DNA of 64,000 nucleotides, taken from Halioglobus sp. GTDB taxonomy: Bacteria > Pseudomonadota > Gammaproteobacteria > Pseudomonadales > Halieaceae. The DNA lies in the NCBI GenBank assembly GCA_028825045.1, contig JAPKAY010000016.1, positions 1-64,000 on the forward strand, given 5' to 3'. Every line of letters starts with the position of its first letter. Within the stretch, counting starts at the first letter, position 1. The notes beneath the pieces are model-generated. The model saw nothing but the letters and a program-made list of their open reading frames with translations. It did no database searches and was not told the origin of the DNA. A program made the translations under genes and the position numbers. This document shows, piece after piece, positions 1 to 8,815 of this stretch.

Positions 1-102
1 CGCGTCAACCTCCAGGCCGGCCATAGTGATCTGGTGCGCTAGAGCCTCAGTATCCAGGTCCGGCGAAACCCATTCGCGCAACCATTGTTCGCTGATTTTC
101 AC
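1..102 (-). CDS. pheT: Phenylalanine--tRNA ligase beta subunit, N-terminal fragment (runs off window)
   Basis: Only the first 34 codons are in the window. Read on the minus strand from a GTG at 102, they begin [17 protein letters not shown] and continue with [10 protein letters not shown], the conserved start of bacterial PheT. A GGGAG ribosome site lies about ten bases upstream, in the short gap after pheS. PheT is the large subunit of the alpha2beta2 enzyme that charges tRNA-Phe and carries the editing site. It is co-transcribed with pheS. The GTG start fits both the alignment and the ribosome site. Confidence 0.93.
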   Translation of the reverse strand, partial: MKISEQWLREWVSPDLDTEALAHQITMAGLEVDA

Positions 103-117
103 TTTCTATTTCTCCCT

Positions 118-1188
<1,071 letters not shown>

Positions 1189-1311
1189 TCAGGGTATACC
1201 CTGCCACTTCCAATACACCATGTTCAAGATATCGCGTAAAGCATTTTACCGCACCAATGATAGCCCTCTCGCACTCTCTGAGCGGCGGCAGAAAGCACAA
1301 TATCCCGCCAA

Positions 1312-1343
1312 CAAAAAAGGGAAAGAGCACCGCCCTTTCCCTT
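1312..1343 (-). terminator. Rho-independent terminator between rplT and pheS
   Basis: Read on the minus strand, a 9-bp stem AAGGGAAAG/CTTTCCCTT with an eight-base loop is followed directly by a run of T. A second GC-rich hairpin without a T run (1368-1382, CCGCCG-CTT-CGGCGG) lies just after the rplT stop. The position between rplT and pheST fits partial termination or attenuation ahead of pheST, as in enterobacteria. I found no phenylalanine-rich leader peptide. Confidence 0.8.
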
Positions 1344-1389
1344 GATGTAACACATACAGCCAGCGAACCGCCGAAGCGGCGGGGTGGGC

Positions 1390-1746
1390 TTAGACCAAAG
1401 CGGCCTTCGCTTGCTCCACGATCGCTGTAAAAGCAGGTTTATCATGCACGGCTAGATCCGCCAATACTCGACGGTCCAAGCCAATGCCAGCCTTTTTCAG
1501 GCCATTGATCAAGCGGCTATAGCTCAAACCGTTAGCACGCGACTGGGCGTTGATACGCGTAATCCACAACGCGCGAAACTGACGCTTACGTTGACGACGA
1601 TCACGGTAGGCATACTGGCCAGCCTTGGTAACAGCCTGCTTGGCAACCCGAAAAATACGGCTGCGGGCACCATAGTAGCCCTTGGCCTGCTTCAATACTT
1701 TCTTGTGACGGCGATGAGCCACCACACCACGTTTTACACGGGGCAT
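1390..1746 (-). CDS. rplT: 50S ribosomal protein L20
   Basis: The 118-aa basic protein starts [16 protein letters not shown] and contains the L20 core with [19 protein letters not shown] and [18 protein letters not shown]. The length is exactly typical. L20 binds 23S rRNA early in large-subunit assembly, and in some bacteria represses its own operon through the rpmI leader. It lies 31 nt downstream of rpmI, in the order infC-rpmI-rplT found in most bacteria. Confidence 0.98.
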   Translation of the reverse strand: MPRVKRGVVAHRRHKKVLKQAKGYYGARSRIFRVAKQAVTKAGQYAYRDRRQRKRQFRALWITRINAQSRANGLSYSRLINGLKKAGIGLDRRVLADLAVHDKPAFTAIVEQAKAALV

Positions 1747-1777
1747 AAGTCTTCTCCTTAGTTATCCGACAGACCGG

Positions 1778-1972
1778 TTACTTGGCACGCAACATACGAT
1801 TGATAAGAACTTCATCGCTCTTATGAATCATAGAGGTACCGCGCAGCTGACGCTTACGCTTGGTCGTCATCTTGGTCAGGATATGACTCTTGTGGGCGCT
1901 CTTGCGCTTGTATCCACCGGCAGTTTTTTTAAACCGCTTGGCAGCCCCGCTGTGAATTTTTGCTTTAGGCAT
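1778..1972 (-). CDS. rpmI: 50S ribosomal protein L35
   Basis: A 64-aa very basic protein begins [17 protein letters not shown], the L35 signature, and has the usual [18 protein letters not shown] middle. The reading frame also opens at a TTG two codons earlier, but the ATG at 1972 gives the family's standard start. It sits between infC and rplT in the conserved translation-factor operon. Confidence 0.97.
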   Translation of the reverse strand: MPKAKIHSGAAKRFKKTAGGYKRKSAHKSHILTKMTTKRKRQLRGTSMIHKSDEVLINRMLRAK

Positions 1973-2031
1973 AATCAAATACTCCGCATTTGAAAGTTCA
2001 TATTTGAAGAAACGAGGGCATTCACAGGCCG

Positions 2032-2568
2032 CTAGTTCTTCTTCTTGGGTGCGATAACCATTGTGAGCTGTCGACCTTCCATTTTCGGAAATTGCTCGAC
2101 GGAACCCAATTCGACCAGATCAGCTTCTACTCGCTTGAGTAGCTCCATGCCGATTTCCTGATGCGCCATTTCACGTCCGCGATATCGCAGCGTGACTTTG
2201 GCCTTATCGCCATTTTCAAGGAAACGTGTCAGGTTGCGTAGTTTTACCTGATAATCTCCTTCCTCCGTCCCTGGACGAAACTTCATTTCTTTAACTTGTG
2301 TTCGCTTCTGCTTTTTCTTCTGAGCAGATTTCTGCTTTTTGATTTCGAATACGTACTTGCCGTAATCCATCAATTTACAAACTGCTGGCTCGGAATCGGC
2401 TATGAGCACCAAATCCATGGTTGCCGCCTCTGCCGCCGCCAGTGCCTCTGCAAGAGACACGATTCCTACTTGTTCGCCTTCGGCTCCAACCAGACGAACC
2501 GGGTCCGCCGTGATTTGGTCATTAATGAGCGCCTTCTTGCTGGCACCTTTGCCGCTATCTTTCTTAAT
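2032..2568 (-). CDS. infC: Translation initiation factor IF-3, with AUU start codon
   Basis: The 178-aa product binds the 30S subunit and checks start-codon and initiator-tRNA pairing. It has the N-terminal IF3 domain ([32 protein letters not shown]), a lysine-rich linker, and the C-terminal domain with [20 protein letters not shown], ending VIAPKKKN. No ATG, GTG or TTG gives a family-like start. An ATT at 2568-2566 (ATT AAG AAA GAT) lies seven bases after a GGAG and one base after the thrS stop. AUU initiation of infC is established in E. coli, where it lets IF3 repress its own synthesis. The upstream extension open to 2610 would overlap thrS and is unlikely to be translated. Confidence 0.95.
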   Translation of the reverse strand: MKKDSGKGASKKALINDQITADPVRLVGAEGEQVGIVSLAEALAAAEAATMDLVLIADSEPAVCKLMDYGKYVFEIKKQKSAQKKKQKRTQVKEMKFRPGTEEGDYQVKLRNLTRFLENGDKAKVTLRYRGREMAHQEIGMELLKRVEADLVELGSVEQFPKMEGRQLTMVIAPKKKN

Positions 2569-2569
2569 A

Positions 2570-4495
2570 CTAATTCTCCAATACGATGCGGCCGCGACAT
2601 GCAACGTCATCAGTGAGGTGCGTTATAAACGCGTCGAGATCCATAGACCCCAGGTCCTCACCACGACGGGCACGCACGGCCACAGTCTGTGATTCGACTT
2701 CTTTACCACCTACCACTAACAGGTAGGGAATCTTCTGAATTGTGTGCTCGCGGATTTTAAAGCCGATTTTTTCATTTCTCAAGTCCGAAAACACCCGAAA
2801 GCCCCTGTTTTTCAAGGAATCTTCCACATTTCGGGCATATTCAGACTGTTTGTCCGTGATATTGAGTATTGCCACCTGTGTGGGAGCGAGCCAACTGGGA
2901 AAAATCCCCTCGTAGTGTTCGATGAGAATTCCGATAAAACGCTCAAAAGATCCCAGCACAGCCCGGTGCAACAGCACGGGCACCTGACGGCTTCCATCTT
3001 CGGAGACGTACTGCGCATCCAACCGACCTGGCGTGGAAAAATCCACCTGAATGGTACCCAGTTGCCAGACTCGTCCAATACAATCTTTCAGGGAAAACTC
3101 GATTTTGGGTCCGTAGAATGCCCCCTCCCCGGGCAGCTCCTGCCACGGAAGATTTTGGGCATCGAGAGCATCGGCCAACGCTTTTTCCGACCGATCCCAG
3201 TCTGCATCCGTCCCTACTCGCTGCGCTGGTCGGGTGGACAATCGATAGATCACCTCGGTAAACCCGAAGTCCTCATAGACAGCATGGAGCAAATCTATGA
3301 AGGCTGACACTTCGGGTTGAATCTGTTCCTCCGTGCAAAAAATATGGGCGTCGTCTTGCACAAACCCGCGCACTCGCATGATCCCGTGCAACGAGCCAGA
3401 GGGCTCATTGCGATGACATGATCCAAATTCGGCCAAGCGCAGGGGCAGATCACGATAGGACTTTAGACCCTGGTTAAACACCTGAACATGGCAAGGGCAA
3501 TTCATTGGCTTGATCGCGAAATCACGATCATCGGACTTAAGCGTGAACATATCATCGCCAAATTTATCCGCATGACCAGACTTTTCCCAGAGTGAAAAAT
3601 CCACCAGTTGCGGTGTTTTTATTTCCTGGTAGCCATTCTCGTTCTGTACTTTGCGCATGTACTGCTCAATGGTCTGGTAGATGCTCCACCCAGCCGGATG
3701 CCAGAACACCATGCCGGGTGCCTCTTCCTGGGTATGAAACAAACCCAGCTTTTTGGCTATCTTCCGATGATCACGTTTCTCTGCTTCTTCGATGCGCCTG
3801 AGATACTGCTTGAGCTGCTTTTTGTTTGCCCATGCGGTGCCGTAGATTCGCTGCAACATCTCATTTTTGGAATCGCCGCGCCAGTAAGCGCCTGCAACTT
3901 TGGTCAACTTGAATGCTTTTAATTTGCCCGTGCTCGGCACGTGCGGGCCGCGACACAAATCTCCCCAGGCCCCTTGGGTGTAGAGCGAGATTTCCTCTCC
4001 TTCGGGGAGCGCCTCAATGATCTGAACCTTGTAGTTCTCGCCAAGGTTGCGAAACGTATCGATCGCCTTTTCGCGACTCATGACCACTCGCTGCACGGTG
4101 ATATCTTCAGATACCAGCTCTTCCATCCGCTTTTCGATCTTTTGCAGGTCCTGGGGCGTAAAATTATGTCCGGTGGCAAAGTCGTAGAAGAAGCCATCCT
4201 CGATCACCGGACCGATGGTAACCTGTGCTCCCGGGAATAATTCCTGGGTCGCCATCGCCAGAAGGTGGGCAGTGGAATGACGAATGATCTCCAGACCGGC
4301 ATCGTCCCTGTCGGTGATAATGGCCACAGTGGCGTCACTCTCGACGATATAAGAGGTATCCACTTCCCGTCCATCGATAACACCGCCCAGCGCAGCTTTT
4401 GCCAGTCCGGCGCCAATGTCGGCAGCAATATCATGAATTGAGATCGGTTGATCGAATGGACGTTGGCTGCCATCAGGCAGTGTAATTACAGGCAT
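2570..4495 (-). CDS. thrS: Threonine--tRNA ligase
   Basis: The 641-aa class II synthetase charges tRNA-Thr. Domains in order are an N-terminal TGS domain (about 1-62, [14 protein letters not shown]), the editing domain with [10 protein letters not shown] (the HxxxH zinc/hydrolytic motif), the catalytic core with [11 protein letters not shown] and [15 protein letters not shown], and the anticodon-binding domain near [15 protein letters not shown]. Length and order are standard. The ATG at 4495 begins the TGS domain correctly. It heads the thrS-infC-rpmI-rplT-pheST cluster, and its stop is one base from the infC AUU start. Strong hairpins upstream suggest leader control. Confidence 0.97.
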   Translation of the reverse strand: MPVITLPDGSQRPFDQPISIHDIAADIGAGLAKAALGGVIDGREVDTSYIVESDATVAIITDRDDAGLEIIRHSTAHLLAMATQELFPGAQVTIGPVIEDGFFYDFATGHNFTPQDLQKIEKRMEELVSEDITVQRVVMSREKAIDTFRNLGENYKVQIIEALPEGEEISLYTQGAWGDLCRGPHVPSTGKLKAFKLTKVAGAYWRGDSKNEMLQRIYGTAWANKKQLKQYLRRIEEAEKRDHRKIAKKLGLFHTQEEAPGMVFWHPAGWSIYQTIEQYMRKVQNENGYQEIKTPQLVDFSLWEKSGHADKFGDDMFTLKSDDRDFAIKPMNCPCHVQVFNQGLKSYRDLPLRLAEFGSCHRNEPSGSLHGIMRVRGFVQDDAHIFCTEEQIQPEVSAFIDLLHAVYEDFGFTEVIYRLSTRPAQRVGTDADWDRSEKALADALDAQNLPWQELPGEGAFYGPKIEFSLKDCIGRVWQLGTIQVDFSTPGRLDAQYVSEDGSRQVPVLLHRAVLGSFERFIGILIEHYEGIFPSWLAPTQVAILNITDKQSEYARNVEDSLKNRGFRVFSDLRNEKIGFKIREHTIQKIPYLLVVGGKEVESQTVAVRARRGEDLGSMDLDAFITHLTDDVACRGRIVLEN

Positions 4496-4510
4496 GGGTG
4501 TTCCAATTGT

Positions 4511-4660
4511 CAGTGGTGGCCCCTACTAAAGGCCACTTGAAGATCATTAACCTATTGAATTTTATATCCTTTTGGGGCCAACCAGCAATGTGCGTATTGC
4601 AGCTGGCCTCATCGGGCGAAGCCCCGTTTACGGGGCGCAGATAATGCCCGATTGGGAGGC
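4511..4660 (-). promoter_or_regulatory. Structured 5' leader upstream of thrS
   Basis: The 265-nt gap before thrS holds three inverted repeats in the expected mRNA. GTGGCC/GGCCAC (4516-4521 with 4531-4536) is about 20 nt from the start codon. CCAGCAAT pairs with ATTGCAGCTGG, with one bulge (about 4582-4606). A nested GC-rich element has an outer ATCGGGC/GCCCGAT stem (4611-4617, 4646-4652) around GCCCCG/CGGGGC (4621-4626, 4631-4636). E. coli thrS is repressed by ThrRS binding tRNA-like hairpins in its leader. The comparison is inference, and I see no clear threonine-anticodon loop here. No strong promoter was identified. Confidence 0.45.
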
Positions 4661-4760
4661 AAAATGCTATAGAGCTTGCCTACGGCCAGGACTGCGGCTA
4701 CCGCGGCAGAGATTACAGTCGAGCGGGCGAGGCACATGCAAGCGCTAGAATCACAGCGCC

Positions 4761-5075
4761 CTAGCCCAGATCAGGAGGGGGAGTATCGTCCAATTCCCTG
4801 CGCTTGATACGCCGAAAGCCTTTGACCCGCAACGCCGTGGCCGCCTTCCATTTGGAGCCATAGGAACCCCTGCGAACAGTCTTGCCAAGTCCATCGTAGA
4901 CCACTGTATAGCCGCCGGGTAAAACAACTGCCCATTCCTGCCAGAGACTGCCGTGCTCGCGCAGCCACCATTTTGAATTACCTAACACAAACAATTGGCT
5001 TGGCTCCCGTTGGCATGGTGCGCTTAAGAATAAGTCACTCTCCCGGCCCAAACAAGACCGCTCGTGCTCTGCCAA
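4761..5075 (-). CDS. Hypothetical protein (uncertain small ORF)
   Basis: An open frame of up to 104 codons lies between uvrB and thrS. It begins at a TTG; no convincing ribosome site is visible. The C-terminal two thirds looks protein-like: aromatic-rich (KWWLREHGSLWQEWAVVLPG), then basic (KAATALRVKGFRRIKRREL). I do not recognise a family. It could be a small real gene, the tail of a decayed one, or chance. Confidence 0.25.
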   Translation of the reverse strand: MAEHERSCLGRESDLFLSAPCQREPSQLFVLGNSKWWLREHGSLWQEWAVVLPGGYTVVYDGLGKTVRRGSYGSKWKAATALRVKGFRRIKRRELDDTPPPDLG

Positions 5076-5217
5076 GCGCGATTGTCATTGTCGCCGAAGT
5101 GCCAACACGAACGATTCCACGCCAACCTGGCCATTAAAGAGGTGCACCTGCCGTTCAACCGAGACATCTTTAGCTTAACGCGTCCTTCTCTGGTTTGATA
5201 CCTTGCAATGCTGGGCC

Positions 5218-7281
5218 CTAACTAACAAAGGCCCGTTGCTTAATTTCAGTCACCTGGTCACGCAGAGCGGCCGCGTCCTCAAACTCCAGGTTCTTGGCAT
5301 GTTCGATCATCTTGGCTTCCATCTGTTTCAACTTACGCGCCAGCGCAGCGGGCGATAGCTTGGCTATATCCGCGATATAATTTTCCTGACTCTCCGCAAT
5401 TTTCTCGGCTTTGGATTTTCCGCGAGTGGGCATACGTCGCGCGCCTTCCATAATATCCTGAACCGACTTCTGAACTCCCCGAGGTGTAATGTTGTGAGCT
5501 TTGTTGTGTGCGGTCTGTCGCTCCCGCCGACGATCAGTCTCTGCTATGGCGCGCTCCATTGAGCCGGTCATCCTGTCAGCGTAGAGAATTGCCCGGCCAT
5601 TAAGATTACGCGCTGCGCGTCCCATGGTTTGAATGAGCGATCGTTCGGAACGAAGAAACCCTTCCTTGTCCGCATCCAGAATGGCCACCAGCGATACCTC
5701 AGGCATATCCAGACCCTCGCGCAAAAGATTGATCCCTACCACTACATCGAACTTTCCCAGACGCAAATCTCGAATTATTTCCACACGCTCCACCGTCTCG
5801 ATATCAGAATGCAGGTAGCGCACTCGAACACCATTTTCATCCAGGTATTCAGTCAGGTCTTCCGACATACGCTTGGTAAGCGTCGTTACCAATACTCTCT
5901 CGCCGCGTTCAACAACGAGACGTATCTCACCCAGCAGATCATCCACCTGCGTGACCGCGGGCCGAATCTCTACAGGTGGATCTACCAAGCCCGTTGGGCG
6001 CACTAGCAGCTCTACCGTCCTACCTGCATGCTCAGCTTCATAATTCCCCGGCGTTGCTGATACAAACACAAGCTGAGGCACCAGTTGCTCCCACTCCTCA
6101 AAGCGTAACGGTCGATTGTCGAGCGCCGATGGAAGGCGAAAACCATATTCAACCAACGTTTCTTTACGCGAGCGATCACCTTTATACATCGCGCCGATCT
6201 GCGGAATGCTGGCGTGGGACTCGTCTACGATAACCAGAGCATTGTCCGGTAAGTATTCAAACAGTGTAGGTGGCGGCTCCCCCGGTGCCCGCCCAGAAAG
6301 ATAGCGAGAGTAGTTCTCAATACCGGTGCAGTAACCCAATTCACGAATCATCTCAACATCGTAGCGGGTACGCTGTTCGAGTCGCTGGGCTTCAACCAGC
6401 TTGTCATTTTCTTTCAGCTGCGGAAGCCTCTCAGCCAGCTCGGCTTCGATGTGGCCCACAGCTCCCAACATAACATCGCGAGGGGTGACATAATGCGACT
6501 TGGGATAAATGGTCACCCGGGGAACCTTCCTCTCAACAGCCCCCGTCAGTGGATCAAACCAGCAAATGTTCTCAACTTCCTGATCAAAGAGCTCGATTCT
6601 CACGGCATCGCGCTCGGAATCCGCGGGAAACACATCTATCACGTCCCCGCGAACTCGATAGGTGCCGCGGCGAAAATCCACATCGTTGCGCGTGTATTGT
6701 AAATCCGCCAACTGGCGCAGGAGGTCGCGGTGATCAACCATTTCGCCGCGCGACAGGTGAATCACCATTTTGAAATAGGATTGGGGGTCTCCCAGGCCAT
6801 AAATCGCGGAGACAGTAGCCACCACCAGGCAATCACGACGCTCCAACAGCGCCTTGGTCGCCGACAAACGCATCTGTTCTATATGCTCGTTAACCGAAGC
6901 ATCCTTCTCTATAAAAGTATCTGAGGAAGGCACATACGCCTCAGGTTGGTAATAGTCGTAATATGAGACAAAATACTCAATGGCGTTGTTGGGAAAGAAC
7001 TCCTTAAACTCGCCGTAGAGTTGCGCAGCCAGCGTCTTGTTGTGGGCCATCACAATGGTTGGGCGCTGCAACTGCTCCACCACGTGCGCCATGGTGAAGG
7101 TCTTGCCGGAGCCAGTAACCCCCAACAAGGTCTGCGCAGCAAGGCCTGCGCGTGCGCCCTCAACCAACTGCCTGATAGCCTCAGGCTGATCTCCGGCGGG
7201 CTCAAAAGAGGATTTAACCTTGAAGGGTTTAGACACAGATTTATCCGCCTCGTCTGGGTAGAATTGGGCGTGAATTATCAT
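5218..7281 (-). CDS. uvrB: Excinuclease ABC subunit B
   Basis: The 687-aa product is the damage-verifying helicase-like subunit of nucleotide excision repair, acting with UvrA and UvrC. It shows Walker A GVTGSGKT, the beta-hairpin region [20 protein letters not shown], the DEAD-like VDESH, helicase motif [11 protein letters not shown], and a C-terminal UVR domain ([20 protein letters not shown]) that contacts UvrC. The ATG at 7281 gives about 14 residues more than the usual start. A GTG at 7236 ([13 protein letters not shown]) preceded by GGAT matches the family start at least as well. In P. aeruginosa uvrB likewise borders the O-antigen region. Confidence 0.97.
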   Translation of the reverse strand: MIIHAQFYPDEADKSVSKPFKVKSSFEPAGDQPEAIRQLVEGARAGLAAQTLLGVTGSGKTFTMAHVVEQLQRPTIVMAHNKTLAAQLYGEFKEFFPNNAIEYFVSYYDYYQPEAYVPSSDTFIEKDASVNEHIEQMRLSATKALLERRDCLVVATVSAIYGLGDPQSYFKMVIHLSRGEMVDHRDLLRQLADLQYTRNDVDFRRGTYRVRGDVIDVFPADSERDAVRIELFDQEVENICWFDPLTGAVERKVPRVTIYPKSHYVTPRDVMLGAVGHIEAELAERLPQLKENDKLVEAQRLEQRTRYDVEMIRELGYCTGIENYSRYLSGRAPGEPPPTLFEYLPDNALVIVDESHASIPQIGAMYKGDRSRKETLVEYGFRLPSALDNRPLRFEEWEQLVPQLVFVSATPGNYEAEHAGRTVELLVRPTGLVDPPVEIRPAVTQVDDLLGEIRLVVERGERVLVTTLTKRMSEDLTEYLDENGVRVRYLHSDIETVERVEIIRDLRLGKFDVVVGINLLREGLDMPEVSLVAILDADKEGFLRSERSLIQTMGRAARNLNGRAILYADRMTGSMERAIAETDRRRERQTAHNKAHNITPRGVQKSVQDIMEGARRMPTRGKSKAEKIAESQENYIADIAKLSPAALARKLKQMEAKMIEHAKNLEFEDAAALRDQVTEIKQRAFVS

Positions 7282-7340
7282 CTACATAGCTTTGAATTGC
7301 AGCTTGTATTCCACGGCGCACTAGATTCCCGAATTAGCGG

Positions 7341-7369
7341 TTGACCGCAACTGTGTCCATCATTACTAT
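7341..7369 (+). promoter_or_regulatory. Sigma-70-type promoter for tRNA-Asn
   Basis: TTGACC at 7341-7346 and TACTAT at 7364-7369 are separated by exactly 17 bases. The -10 box lies 23 bases before the mature tRNA. The good -35 box, spacing and position support it. Confidence 0.6.
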
Positions 7370-7392
7370 ACGCGACCTCTGGTTAATGCAAT

Positions 7393-7468
7393 TCCGCCTT
7401 AGCTCAGTTGGTAGAGCAATTGACTGTTAATCAATGGGTCGCTGGTTCGAGCCCAGCAGGCGGAGCCA
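7393..7468 (+). tRNA. tRNA-Asn (anticodon GTT)
   Basis: The 76-nt cloverleaf has acceptor arms TCCGCCT and AGGCGGA, D-arm AGCTCAGTTGGTAGAGC, anticodon loop ACTGTTAATC, T-arm CTGGTTCGAGCCCAG, discriminator G and an encoded CCA at 7466-7468. GTT reads AAC and AAU. It stands alone between divergent uvrB and the accessory block. tRNA genes often border integration sites, but I found no integrase or repeated tRNA 3' end in the window. Confidence 0.97.
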
Positions 7469-7485
7469 TATAAACTCTAAGTATC

Positions 7486-7514
7486 AAGGGGTTGCAGTGA
7501 TGCAGCCCTTTTTT
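7486..7514 (+). terminator. Terminator downstream of tRNA-Asn
   Basis: AAGGG-GTTGCA, a GTGA loop, then TGCA-GCCC form a hairpin with a small internal bulge followed by six T. It lies 18 bases after the tRNA CCA. Confidence 0.75.
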
Positions 7515-7691
7515 ATTGTCCTGGATTCCTAGCTGTGTAACGCGCTGTGTACCAGTAGATTTTCATTCTCTGAATGGGAATGACAATGGATGCTGGGAGG
7601 GTTTCTTTGTTGACCAAATTAAACCTGTGCTTCTAACGTCCATTTAGTTCTCTCTTGGACACCCCAAAGCGGACGCCTGCCTAGACTTTGT

Positions 7692-7705
7692 CTATAACGT
7701 TATAG
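7692..7705. promoter_or_regulatory. Perfect 14-bp palindrome, possible operator
   Basis: CTATAAC-GTTATAG is a perfect two-fold symmetric site about 94 bases upstream of the start of the repeat-protein pseudogene, in an otherwise featureless gap of about 285 bases after the tRNA terminator. Dimeric regulators often bind such sites. No regulator is assigned. Confidence 0.3.
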
Positions 7706-7798
7706 AGCATCAGTCTTTGCTTTTGGTGTGCTTTCCCGTTGCCGTCTTGCTCGGTGTAAGATCCTGCTTTGACAAAATCAGAGAACAGGGGTTGCGTA

Positions 7799-8720
7799 AT
7801 GAGAATAAAAATAATGGGGTCCGCGGTCATCTTGGCGGCGACAGCAGGAATGCATCAAGGAGCAGCGCTGGCTCAAACTCAGAGCACTAGTTTCGGTGTG
7901 CTTGCATTGGACTCTAACACAGGTAATAACAACTCTGCCTTTGGCCATGCCGCTCTTCGAAACAACACAAATGGCCACGACAACACGGCCACGGGCCGTG
8001 ACGCGCTTCGCAAAAACCTGACCGGTTATAACAACACGGCGAATGGAGCCGGTGCGCTATATTCCAATACATCAGGCGACGAGAACGTGGCCAATGGTCA
8101 GTCAGCGTTGTTCTTCAATACTAGTGGCTCAAACAACATGGCCACTGGGGCTTATGCGCTCACCCAGCACACTGTCGGTGAAGAAAATATCGCCGCAGGC
8201 TATGGAGTCGCTAAGTAAAAATGTAACCGGTTCCAGAAACACCGCCAGCGGCGCTTATTCGCTCCGTTGGAACACCACTGGGCAAAACAATACTGCAGCG
8301 GGCGGCTATGCGCTTTACTACAATGAGACCGGCTTCGCGAACAACGGTATCGGTTGCAAGGCGCTATATAAAAACACCACCGGCAAGAACAACACGGCAA
8401 ACGGCAACAGTGCGCTGTATTCCAACACCACCGGCGAGAACAACGCTGCCTTTGGCTACAAGTCGCTCTATTTCAATACTACCGGCACTAACAACACGGG
8501 TTTTGGAACCAATGCGCTATCTAGAAACACCACGGGCAGATTCAATTCCGCCTTTGCCCGTAACGCCTTGTACGGTACTTACAAGTTAACTTAGTTTCGC
8601 TCGAAAAGTGGAGTTTTAGAATTAACTGGACCCAATGAAAAACCTAAAGTGGGAGCTGCCGGCTCGATTGCCAGCACCAAGGGCCGAATTGTGTCGGCTC
8701 AGCCCATGACCTCAAGTTAA
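7799..8720 (+). pseudogene. Exported 17-residue-repeat surface protein, frameshifted and truncated
   Basis: An ATG at 7799 follows an AGGGG ribosome site and encodes a signal peptide (MRIKIMGSAVILAATAG, cleavage likely after ALAQ). Thirteen tandem 17-residue repeats of the form GxNNTAxGxxALxxNTT follow. Such repeats are known from head-like or tail-fibre-domain proteins that form surface fibres. The frame breaks in repeat 6: the first frame stops at 8216-8218, and the repeats continue one base out of phase, so about 8203 carries a one-base insertion. The second frame meets TAG at 8592-8594, right after the last repeat. It then stays open for 41 more codons with protein-like sequence (GVLELTGPNEKPKVGAAG) to a TAA at 8718. 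No C-terminal anchor or chaperone domain is present, so the gene is probably dead. Confidence 0.75.
7922..8585 (+). repeat. Thirteen tandem 51-bp coding repeats
   Basis: Units begin at 7922, 7973 and every 51 bases after. After the lesion near 8203 the phase moves by exactly one base, so that repeat 13 begins at 8535. Units are diverged at DNA level but keep N-N-T-A-x-G and A-L-x-x-N-T-T at protein level. Coding periodicity and lack of spacers rule out CRISPR. Confidence 0.8.
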
Positions 8721-8815
8721 CTTGTCAGTACCTCCGCCGACAGTGGTCGATCGTGGCAAAAGCCGGCCACAAGACGTTTCGCGCAGTTTGTTCTAATATA
8801 TGAGTTGCAATCACT

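Noticed and set aside
4582..4606. thrS leader hairpin as a tRNA-Thr anticodon mimic
   Set aside because: The CGT seen on the plus strand is not in the transcript; the minus-strand loop reads ACGCAC, with no threonine anticodon.
7393..7468. tRNA-Asn as an integration site for a genomic island
   Set aside because: No integrase, no repeated tRNA 3' end and no transposase found downstream. The tRNA-uvrB-wbpM neighbourhood is a known conserved arrangement.
7922..8585. Regular 51-bp repeats that could suggest a CRISPR array
   Set aside because: The repeats are contiguous, diverged, coding and in phase with a 17-residue protein repeat; there are no spacers or cas genes.
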